Shown one piece after another: positions 8,293 to 16,216 of a DNA stretch of 64,000 bases. The DNA lies in NCBI GenBank assembly GCA_964393115.1, contig CAYMST010000001.1, positions 1-64,000 of the forward strand, in the 5' to 3' direction. Each line of letters starts with the position of its first letter. Positions within the stretch are counted from its first letter, which is position 1. The notes beneath the pieces were generated by a model that worked only from the letters and a program-made list of their open reading frames with translations, had not been told where the DNA came from and searched no databases. The position numbers and the translations under genes are program-made. Origin of the DNA: CAYMST01 sp964393115. GTDB lineage: Bacteria > Bacteroidota > Bacteroidia > Cytophagales > Cyclobacteriaceae.

Positions 8293-9441
8293 TTAATAAA
8301 AGTAGGACTTAGGTGATGAACCAGGACTTAACAGAATGTTCAAACTAACTTGATGGAAGGACTTAAGGTTAGTGCTTGAGTTGCTCAACGGGTGATCATA
8401 GATATATCCAACCATTAAGTAATCCGATAACTTGGCAAATACATTGCCTGCTAAATTTCGCGAGGTACTATAGTTCACTCCAAATCCCAAAAACTCTTTA
8501 TACACCATACGGGATGTAAAATCCGTAACTGCTTCTCCTACAACCGTCCCACTCCTGCTAATCCCATTTAACCATTCCAGTTCACTTGATGGATTCGCCC
8601 TTACCAGTAGGCTTAAGGTATTTCGATTACTAATGATATCATCGAACAGCTCTTCAAATCGTTCGGATGAAGACAGACGGACGTTATTATTTCGTCCATA
8701 GGCAATCAATACACGCTCAGTGTACCAAGCAATGCCAAGGTTAATACCTGAATACCGCTCGTTAGCGCTACGATATTTTTCAATTACTGGATCATCTGCT
8801 ACTTCAAACTGAAGTGCCTGAACATCAAAGCGTCCTTGCAATTGCGACACTCCTGCTCCAATGGATAATGTCGATTGCTTAGAAACAGGAATATGAAGTG
8901 CATAGTTAAGGGCTAAGCTTGTGAACCCTAGGGGACCAACGCTTTCTGACATAACAGTAGCTCCAAAACCATGATGAAACGACGTTTTAAAAGTTTTTTG
9001 TTTCAACTTCTTTCTTAGTAGTTCCTTACGCTTTCGATCTAGTTGGGCAACGGACTTTCGAATACTATCTTTCAATACCTTCTGGACCAGGTCAGGATTA
9101 CTCATCCGCATCCCGTTATCAGGTACTTTTACCTCCGATGCTAACTGATCAATATCAAACGGACTCTTGTACTTTAATCTCTTCGGACCTCTTGACCTCT
9201 TCTTTACCACTACCGGAATATTAATCGTAACAAAATTCGACTCAGGTCCTTGATCTTTGCCAAGAGCCTTCCGTTGCGTACCTATTTTAATGTCAGAGTA
9301 ACTCTCCAATCCGGTTAACCCAGTATTGTAAAGCGTAGGTGTATTGAAAAAGTAACTTTTTGCCAACCCTTGGCCTACTGACAAATGACACCAAACTATA
9401 CAAACACTAAAAACTATAAATTTCAAGGTGAGCGTTTTCAT
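8293..9441 (-). CDS. PorP/SprF-family T9SS outer-membrane protein
   Basis: Protein of 382 residues with a signal peptide ending at LSVG before Gln24. The opening FFNTPTLYNTGLTG and KIGTQRKALG match the start of PorP/SprF proteins, which normally read NPAxAG and then YRxQW. The C-terminal half alternates strands like an outer-membrane beta-barrel, ending SLNILLSPG. Unusual for the family, residues about 78-150 are a strongly basic insertion (KKRSRGPKRLKYK, RKRKELLRKKLKQK). It lies 10 bp after a type B sorting-domain adhesin. In Flavobacterium johnsoniae the type B cargo SprB needs the neighbouring PorP-like SprF, so this is the likely dedicated partner of the adhesin. Confidence 0.85.
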   Translation of the reverse strand: MKTLTLKFIVFSVCIVWCHLSVGQGLAKSYFFNTPTLYNTGLTGLESYSDIKIGTQRKALGKDQGPESNFVTINIPVVVKKRSRGPKRLKYKSPFDIDQLASEVKVPDNGMRMSNPDLVQKVLKDSIRKSVAQLDRKRKELLRKKLKQKTFKTSFHHGFGATVMSESVGPLGFTSLALNYALHIPVSKQSTLSIGAGVSQLQGRFDVQALQFEVADDPVIEKYRSANERYSGINLGIAWYTERVLIAYGRNNNVRLSSSERFEELFDDIISNRNTLSLLVRANPSSELEWLNGISRSGTVVGEAVTDFTSRMVYKEFLGFGVNYSTSRNLAGNVFAKLSDYLMVGYIYDHPLSNSSTNLKSFHQVSLNILLSPGSSPKSYFY

Positions 9442-9451
9442 GAAGCAAAAT

Positions 9452-12400
9452 TTATTTAAGAATGGTGAGTGATCCTGTATACCTACTGAATGACGTGGTG
9501 ATTACGTAAAAGTAAGTCCCGTTCGGAAGAACTGACCCCAAATACCTACCATCCCAAGGCTCGGTGTATGAATTTGAACTATAGACTTTAAGATTACTTG
9601 AGCTGACTACCTCAACACTGACATTTCCATGTAGCTCAATATTTTTAATGTTCCACGTATCATTAATCTGATCACCATTAGGAGAGAATGCCGTAGGGAT
9701 AATCGGCTCGAGTAAAATAGGGACCGCAATATTAAACCTCCTTCGAGTGCTTAAAGCCGGCTCTCCATTATCCGTTGCCTCTACTTCAATAGTTATGATC
9801 CTATCCTCACCAAAATTCAAATCGGCATTGAGTATCAGTTGGTTTCCTTGAATGCCGAAAAACTCAGCCCCTTGTGTTAAGGTAAACGTGTGCTCATCAC
9901 CAGGGTCTTGATCTTCTACAGAAAACTTCCCTACCAATGTGCCAACCGGCTGACGTTGAACAATGGAATCACCTGAAAACTCCAGATTAAATGGTGCATC
10001 ATTGGCCTCTTCCACCAATACAACATATTGGCCTGATACACTATAGCCTGTTTCGGTGGTGACCTGTACCTCAATAGTATAGTTAGATTTGGTTTCAAAA
10101 TCGACCTTAGAGTTGTCAGCAACATATAAAACACCACTGGCCACTGCAAACACACCATCTTCATTGCCCGCAATCAAATCCCAGTTAGGAGGTGCTGAAT
10201 TTTCATGTCCGGATATTCCAAACTCTCCAATGGCCTCACTATTCCCGATGTTTTCAGGGAAACTAAAAGATCTTGGATGTAGTTGTGGACGATCAAATGG
10301 CTTTATTCTTACTTCGACCAAGGCTATAGTAGAAATAGCAAATGCATTCTCCACCTGTATTGATAAGACATATCCCGGTGATCGATTATAGTCAAACGCA
10401 CTTTCCTTAGCCACAAATAGGGCTCCATTATTGATATCAATATTAAACGCTTGATCATTATTACCGCCAACGATGCTAAATGTATGTTCTCCACTACCAT
10501 CTACTTTAATTCGCCCCAATACATGGCCTTGATCAGCTTGCTCGGCCACAACAAACTCTGTGGTTAGCACCGTTGGTGGTAGTGCTACATTAATGGTAAA
10601 GGTCTCTGCGTAGGTTGCTCCACCTGCATCAGTAGATGTGATATTAACATCGACACTATTATTGGATAGATAGTTCAAGTTTAGGGTCGCCCAAAGTTCA
10701 TTTCCGTTGAGAATAGTCAGGTAATCAGCTCCAGCTCCTGACAAGCTATAGCGATGTGTCTCACCCAAATCAACATCCTCGGTATTAAGTACTCCAATAA
10801 AAGTACTTCCATTTGGGTCCGGAGAAGCTACCGCATTACTTAATGTAATGTCTTCCGGCATCTCATTCACGTCTCCAATATTAAGATAGATTTCCTTAAA
10901 GAAGGTAGCTCCATGTCTATCGCTAACAGACGCTTCCAATACCAGTGTACTCTTTCGTTCATGGTCAAACACCGAAAGCGCAAAAAGAGAATCATCCTTT
11001 AAGGTAAAGTCTTCGTTGTCTGCCGCTCCTGACACAAGAGAATATACTAGAACAGAGTCATCTGGGTCGTTGGCCAATAGCCTTCCAATATATTCTCCAA
11101 CACCGTTATTTTCATCTAGTTGAACACGGTCCAGCGTCAGCGATACTGGAGGTCTATTATTTAACACTTCCTCCTCAATGGTGATCGTCATCGTCGTGTC
11201 CAAAGTAACCTCGTCGGTAATCGTCCTTAGACGAACTTGATAGGTACTTTTCACCTCAAAATTGAAGGTGTCGTTCACAAAAAGTGCCTGATTGGCAATT
11301 GTAAATGCTTCGTTGTCATTCTGCCCCCCATCATTGAACAATGAAATTTCAAAATCACGAAGCGTAGCACCAGTGCTGAGTGAGAAGTTTCCAATTTTTG
11401 TTCCAACAGGAGCTCCTTCATTTATTACTGAATTGTCCAGGACTAAACTAGGAATGACCTCAACTACATCATTAATTTCTATGAAAACCTTAGCTTGACT
11501 GCTTTCGCCACCATTATAAACTTCTAAAGTTACTGAGTCTAGTGGCGTTGTTTCAAAATCTGTTTTATACCGTGTGATCAGCTTTCCACCTTCAACTGCA
11601 TAACGACTACTTAACTCACCGTCGAAATCTAAAACCCGATAACTAACGTTAAGCGGATTTCCGTTCCATTCTTCGGTTACATCGCCAGCAGGTGTTCCAA
11701 CCGGAGACTCCTCATCAACATTCGCGTTGAGCACATAAACCGAATCAGGTATTTCCTGCACATCTAGAATAGAAATCGCCAGTGTCTCCAAATGGTCGGC
11801 TCCTGTCCAATCCTGAACTCTAACCATCAGATCAACCTGTTGTTGATTTTCATAATTAAAGGCATTCAACGCAAAGAGCTGATACTTTTTCATAAAAAAC
11901 CTTGCCGCATTTGTCCCTTCGAGGGAGTATAAAAAAGTGGTATCACCGTCCGGGTCGATGGTTGTCAAGTCACCAATATAGGTGGGTAATGAGCTATTTT
12001 CTTGTATTTCACTCGGGGTAAGAGTGACTGAAGAAGGAGGATTATTCCCTTCAGCTTCTCGAACTATTATCGGAACCAGTTTTGTATAACTCTCATTTTT
12101 CGGTAGTCCGTTGTCCGTTACTTTTATATTTACCCAAAGTGTGTCTTCCACTGTTCGATCTTCTCCGTTGACCATTACCGTTTCTCCAACAATAGACCTC
12201 TTTAAGATCAAATAAGTCTCTTGAATATCAAAAACATCATTCCAACTATCCTCAACGTCGATCAACTCGAAGTTATGGCTCTGGCCAGAATCCGGATCCA
12301 CGGTGAGTATTTCGGTAAAGCTTCTGTTAACGGTCAAACTTCGGTTCAAAAACGGGTTAGATAGGAAAATATCAGTAGGAGCCTTGTTGCCTTGTCTAAC

Positions 12401-14245
12401 ATGTATGGTTATCGTTTTATCCAATGAATCCGACGGGCTGCCGCTGTCTATGGACCTGACAATTATCTCAAAAGATTGGTCTTGATTTGAAATGAACTGC
12501 TTAGCGAGTTTGAGCCTGTCTCCATTTACCAGAAAATGCGCTTTGGCCGCTGAGTCCTCTGTTACCAGCTTATACACATGAGAATCCTCGGTATCCTCGT
12601 CACTAGTTTGAAATTGACCAATTTCAGTACCGATATCATCCGTCGCGAATAGCTGGTTATTACTTAATTCGATGTCCGTAGGCTTGTTATTCCGATTGAG
12701 GACGCTAATCACAAAAGTGGTATCCTTAAATCGTCCTCCTTGATCTACAGCGCTAACTCGAATCGAATGCTCTTCTCTTTTTCTGAAGGACAACACTTTG
12801 TTTGTCAACAGTTTATCACCCTCTATTTTAAAGTTCTTATTTCCTGATGAGAGAGGTCCGGCACTAAGTCGAAAGCTAAGGGAATCTCCCTCATCAGGAT
12901 CCTTTGCCGTCAGGTTGCCTACAAATGTGCCAACAGGAAGCCCTTCACCAACTGACATCGAATCCAACTGAATATCAAAAGGCTCTTCATTAACATTTAA
13001 AACCTGAATTCTTAGATCTTTTTGTATGGAAAGCCCTCCAACATCAGTCGCTTTTACCCTTAAGACATATTCCTTTTTTCTTTCAAAGTCTAGATTTGAG
13101 CCTTCCCAAAAAATGGATTGATTAACGTTCTCTCCGTCAGTATGAAAGACATTGAATAGGTCATTTGAATTTAAGTAATGATAAAACGTTAATTGACCTT
13201 CCAGATCATTTTGCAAAATTTCAATATCCACACCATCAAAACTATCTGGGTCGCTAATCAATAACCCCAAGTTTATAACTCGGTCTTTCGTTTCTTTCGT
13301 ACTCTCAAAAAAAGCCGCATCTGTAAGCTTAACGTCATCAGGAGCAAAATTGGTGGCAATTACTGAAGTATGACCGTAGCCACCTGAAATACTCGATACT
13401 TTACGATCAACAAGAATCTCGGGATGCTCTGACTGAGAGAAAGTATTACTACCCCAAATTGAGATCGTACTATCGTTTAAAAGCGCAACAGTATGATGTG
13501 TTCCTGCTTCAATATCGATCACCTTCCCTTGTATCTCTTGAGGTATGTCTAGTTGATTGAGAAGTAAGCTATCTCCCCAACCGATTACCGTTCCCGATTT
13601 GGTCAATGCGATGGTATGTAGTTCACCAGCACTTACATCCACTACCTCGTCATCAATCATCGGTACTGATGATTGGTTATAGTCATTACGTCCCCAGGAG
13701 ACTAAAGTACTATCCGCCAAAAGTGCTATGTTATGAAAGCTACCAGCTTCTATTAAAATCACACTATCAAGTCCTACCGGAATATCGGTTTGACCATGTG
13801 TATTGCCTCCCCAAGCTCGGACGGTACCATCTGAAAGTAAAGCGATAGAATGTTCATCGCCCGCACTAACCATTTTCACCTTTCCTAGATCTCCGGGAAC
13901 GTCAGTTTGTCCATGATCATTGAGCCCCCAAGCCCGAACCGTACTATCTGCTCTAAGAATCAATGTATGCCCAAAAGACGCTTCGATCTGGAGAAGATCG
14001 TTAGCAAATATTGGCACTCCAAGTTGACCATCTACATCGGAGCCTGTAGATCTCAAACCAGATGAATCTACCCTTACACTATGTACATATCCTCCCGATA
14101 CCATTAGTGCATGATCTGAATAGTCTTTTGGAAGAAAGAGCTGTCCATTAGTTTCATCCCCCCAATCGTATAATGCCGTATTCTTCTGTTGTGCCAATAA
14201 AGGCATACTCATTACTAGTAGTATAAATAATATCCTATACTTCAT
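9452..14245 (-). CDS. Giant RCC1/cadherin-like surface adhesin with T9SS type B sorting domain
   Basis: About 1,597 residues. I chose the ATG at 14245 (MKYRILFILL), eight codons inside the longest frame, because it opens a signal peptide ending PLLA before Gln. Residues about 30-310 hold six or so RCC1-type propeller repeats (AGDEHSIALLSDGTVRAWG and variants). About a dozen cadherin-like repeats follow, recognisable by PVGTFVGNLTAKDPDEGD, with calcium-type DPD/DxD motifs and ENxxxG starts. The last 81 residues are a type B (gliding-associated, CHU_C-like) sorting domain: PTAFSPNGDQINDTWNI ending GTYFYVITTSFSRYTGSLTI. It heads an operon with a PorP/SprF-like gene and a PD40/OmpA-like gene. Likely role: cell-surface adhesion or motility. 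Confidence 0.92.
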   Translation of the reverse strand: MKYRILFILLVMSMPLLAQQKNTALYDWGDETNGQLFLPKDYSDHALMVSGGYVHSVRVDSSGLRSTGSDVDGQLGVPIFANDLLQIEASFGHTLILRADSTVRAWGLNDHGQTDVPGDLGKVKMVSAGDEHSIALLSDGTVRAWGGNTHGQTDIPVGLDSVILIEAGSFHNIALLADSTLVSWGRNDYNQSSVPMIDDEVVDVSAGELHTIALTKSGTVIGWGDSLLLNQLDIPQEIQGKVIDIEAGTHHTVALLNDSTISIWGSNTFSQSEHPEILVDRKVSSISGGYGHTSVIATNFAPDDVKLTDAAFFESTKETKDRVINLGLLISDPDSFDGVDIEILQNDLEGQLTFYHYLNSNDLFNVFHTDGENVNQSIFWEGSNLDFERKKEYVLRVKATDVGGLSIQKDLRIQVLNVNEEPFDIQLDSMSVGEGLPVGTFVGNLTAKDPDEGDSLSFRLSAGPLSSGNKNFKIEGDKLLTNKVLSFRKREEHSIRVSAVDQGGRFKDTTFVISVLNRNNKPTDIELSNNQLFATDDIGTEIGQFQTSDEDTEDSHVYKLVTEDSAAKAHFLVNGDRLKLAKQFISNQDQSFEIIVRSIDSGSPSDSLDKTITIHVRQGNKAPTDIFLSNPFLNRSLTVNRSFTEILTVDPDSGQSHNFELIDVEDSWNDVFDIQETYLILKRSIVGETVMVNGEDRTVEDTLWVNIKVTDNGLPKNESYTKLVPIIVREAEGNNPPSSVTLTPSEIQENSSLPTYIGDLTTIDPDGDTTFLYSLEGTNAARFFMKKYQLFALNAFNYENQQQVDLMVRVQDWTGADHLETLAISILDVQEIPDSVYVLNANVDEESPVGTPAGDVTEEWNGNPLNVSYRVLDFDGELSSRYAVEGGKLITRYKTDFETTPLDSVTLEVYNGGESSQAKVFIEINDVVEVIPSLVLDNSVINEGAPVGTKIGNFSLSTGATLRDFEISLFNDGGQNDNEAFTIANQALFVNDTFNFEVKSTYQVRLRTITDEVTLDTTMTITIEEEVLNNRPPVSLTLDRVQLDENNGVGEYIGRLLANDPDDSVLVYSLVSGAADNEDFTLKDDSLFALSVFDHERKSTLVLEASVSDRHGATFFKEIYLNIGDVNEMPEDITLSNAVASPDPNGSTFIGVLNTEDVDLGETHRYSLSGAGADYLTILNGNELWATLNLNYLSNNSVDVNITSTDAGGATYAETFTINVALPPTVLTTEFVVAEQADQGHVLGRIKVDGSGEHTFSIVGGNNDQAFNIDINNGALFVAKESAFDYNRSPGYVLSIQVENAFAISTIALVEVRIKPFDRPQLHPRSFSFPENIGNSEAIGEFGISGHENSAPPNWDLIAGNEDGVFAVASGVLYVADNSKVDFETKSNYTIEVQVTTETGYSVSGQYVVLVEEANDAPFNLEFSGDSIVQRQPVGTLVGKFSVEDQDPGDEHTFTLTQGAEFFGIQGNQLILNADLNFGEDRIITIEVEATDNGEPALSTRRRFNIAVPILLEPIIPTAFSPNGDQINDTWNIKNIELHGNVSVEVVSSSNLKVYSSNSYTEPWDGRYLGSVLPNGTYFYVITTSFSRYTGSLTILK

Positions 14246-14334
14246 ATTAAGATTTTTTCTTGCCGACATGAGATCTGTCTTATTACAGATTGATCAGGTT
14301 TTTTATTCAAAGAAATTATGGGAGTTGTATCTTT

Positions 14335-14364
14335 CAACAATAGTTCATGCAAATAGAAGTACAA
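14335..14364 (-). promoter_or_regulatory. Candidate Bacteroidota promoter for the adhesin operon
   Basis: On the minus strand TTG (14364-14362), a 19-bp spacer, then TATTGTTG (14342-14335). This fits the Bacteroidota -33/-7 consensus TTG and TAnnTTTG with one mismatch in the -7 box. Transcription would begin about 80 nt before the ATG at 14245. Confidence 0.4.
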
Positions 14365-14477
14365 CCTCGTTCGTAATAACGACGCAAAATTAATCAATCA
14401 ACATCGAAAACAAAACACGTCATCTTAATTGGCATGAGCAAAGTAACTGGCGTACAGTAACTAACACCCCCCACCAC

Positions 14478-15854
14478 TCATAGCCAATTTCCCAATGCCG
14501 CATAAAGTTCTCTTTTAGTGAAAGGTTTAGCCATGTAATCATCCATACCGGCATCTAAACATTTTTCTTTATCCCCTTTCAAGGCATTAGCAGTAACAGC
14601 TATAATAGGAACATCAATTGGTGTATTCGACTCCTCCGGGGCGAGTGCTCTAAACTTTCGAGTCACCGTATACCCATCCATTTCAGGCATATTTATGTCC
14701 ATTAGGATAAGGTCATACCGATCTCCTGTCATTTTATCAAATGCCTCCTTACCATCCTTTGCATCCTCCACTATAAGTCCCGGCATCCTTAGCATGCGCT
14801 TAGCCACCTTTTGATTGATCAAGTTATCTTCAACCAATAGGATATTGAACCCTCCAAAGGAAGCATTGCCCAATAGCTCTTCATCTTCATCCGTGGACTG
14901 TTTCCACTCTGATTTGCGTGAAGGTTTTATGAGTTGAAGGGTAAAATGAAACGCACTGCCAGAGCCCAGCTCACTTTCGACCCAGATTTCTCCACCCATT
15001 AGTTCCACAAGACTCTTGGTAATGGTCAAACCCAGTCCTGACCCTCCATATTTTCTAGTAGTCGAACTATCTGCTTGTGTGAAGCTCTCAAACACTTCAT
15101 TGAGGCTTTCTTCGGCGATACCAATTCCAGTATCAAATACAGAAAACTGCAATACTCTTTCAGGACTATTGTCTTCAGAAACATCTATGACCTTAATCAG
15201 GATTTTCCCGTGATCCGTAAACTTCTCGGCATTGGAAATTAAGTTATTGAGTACTTGTCGAATGCGAAACGGGTCTCCTACCATGTAATTAGGGAGTGCC
15301 TCATCCATTTCAGCATCTATGACAATATCTCTATCGCGCAATATGACGGAAAAGGTCACCACCACCTCATTCAATAAATCCTCCAGACTGAAAGCAACCT
15401 TTTCGAGCTTTAGTTTTCCTGATTCGATTTGATAGAAATCTAATACTCCATTTATCATTTGCATCAGTGTGGCAGCCGACGATTGGGTAGCATTCAAGTA
15501 TTCTTTTTGTTCCTTGTCCAGTTTGGTTTCAGCAAGTAACTCTGTAGAGCCAATGATTCCGTTAAGGGGGGTCCTAATCTCATGACTCATATTGGCTAAG
15601 AAATTATTTTTCTCCCTACTGGCTTGCAGAGCGGATTCTTCTGCCCTTCTTCTTTCTTCAACTTCGTTAACCAGTTCTTGGGTTCTATTTTCCACTTCAA
15701 AAGCAAGCATATCATCATTGAGTCGAATCATCTTCTTTCTAGAGTAAACCAGAAACACAATAATCAACACCAATATCACCATAATCCCAAGCTCTATCCA
15801 AAGCCCCAGCATCACAGCAGCAAACACATGCTTAGTAGATAATAATTCCATCAT
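14478..15854 (-). CDS. Membrane-bound hybrid histidine kinase with receiver domain
   Basis: Protein of 458 residues. A single transmembrane helix (about residues 12-36) is followed by a charged coiled coil (about 42-82). The HisKA domain has NMSHEIRTPLNG with phospho-acceptor His91. The HATPase_c domain shows the N box QVLNNLISNAEKF and the G boxes DTGIGI and GGSGLGLTI. A receiver domain follows, with LVEDN, phospho-acceptor Asp386 (MDINMPEMDG) and the conserved Lys in AKPF. No periplasmic or PAS sensor domain is present; the first ten residues are the only external part, so the signal probably comes through a partner or the membrane. The output regulator is not encoded nearby. Confidence 0.95.
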   Translation of the reverse strand: MMELLSTKHVFAAVMLGLWIELGIMVILVLIIVFLVYSRKKMIRLNDDMLAFEVENRTQELVNEVEERRRAEESALQASREKNNFLANMSHEIRTPLNGIIGSTELLAETKLDKEQKEYLNATQSSAATLMQMINGVLDFYQIESGKLKLEKVAFSLEDLLNEVVVTFSVILRDRDIVIDAEMDEALPNYMVGDPFRIRQVLNNLISNAEKFTDHGKILIKVIDVSEDNSPERVLQFSVFDTGIGIAEESLNEVFESFTQADSSTTRKYGGSGLGLTITKSLVELMGGEIWVESELGSGSAFHFTLQLIKPSRKSEWKQSTDEDEELLGNASFGGFNILLVEDNLINQKVAKRMLRMPGLIVEDAKDGKEAFDKMTGDRYDLILMDINMPEMDGYTVTRKFRALAPEESNTPIDVPIIAVTANALKGDKEKCLDAGMDDYMAKPFTKRELYAALGNWL

Positions 15855-16192
15855 TTTTTCTCCATTTGAGGGTTGATCGATGGTTTTACTTTTAAAGAAA
15901 CATCAAAATGGATAAAACTCGTCGTATCGATCAGCGCATACCACTAAGATCCCGATATATTCCCAAACCAGCAATAGTAAGGCGACTAAACTTATTTGAT
16001 GCACTTACCTACGCGATATCATGAGTGGTTTGAATTTCGTAAACCGAAAGGCTATTGCTTATAACGGTCTATATAGTTATTGAAAATCATCACTAATTAT
16101 GGACTAGTATTTATGAAATTGAGAAGTTTTCAGCCCGCATGTCGTCTGATTTTTACCACTTCAATAAAACGTATTAAGTTTACCGTCCTGAA
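15855..16192. other. Divergent intergenic region between the hybrid kinase and PEP carboxylase
   Basis: 338 bp without a convincing gene. It must hold the promoters of both flanking genes. TAAGTTTA at 16175-16182 is one mismatch from the Bacteroidota -7 box and would suit a PEP carboxylase start at 16217, but no good -33 TTG lies at the right distance. No repeats or hairpins of note. Confidence 0.5.
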
Positions 16193-16216
16193 TTGAATAG
16201 AAATACAATTAATGAT

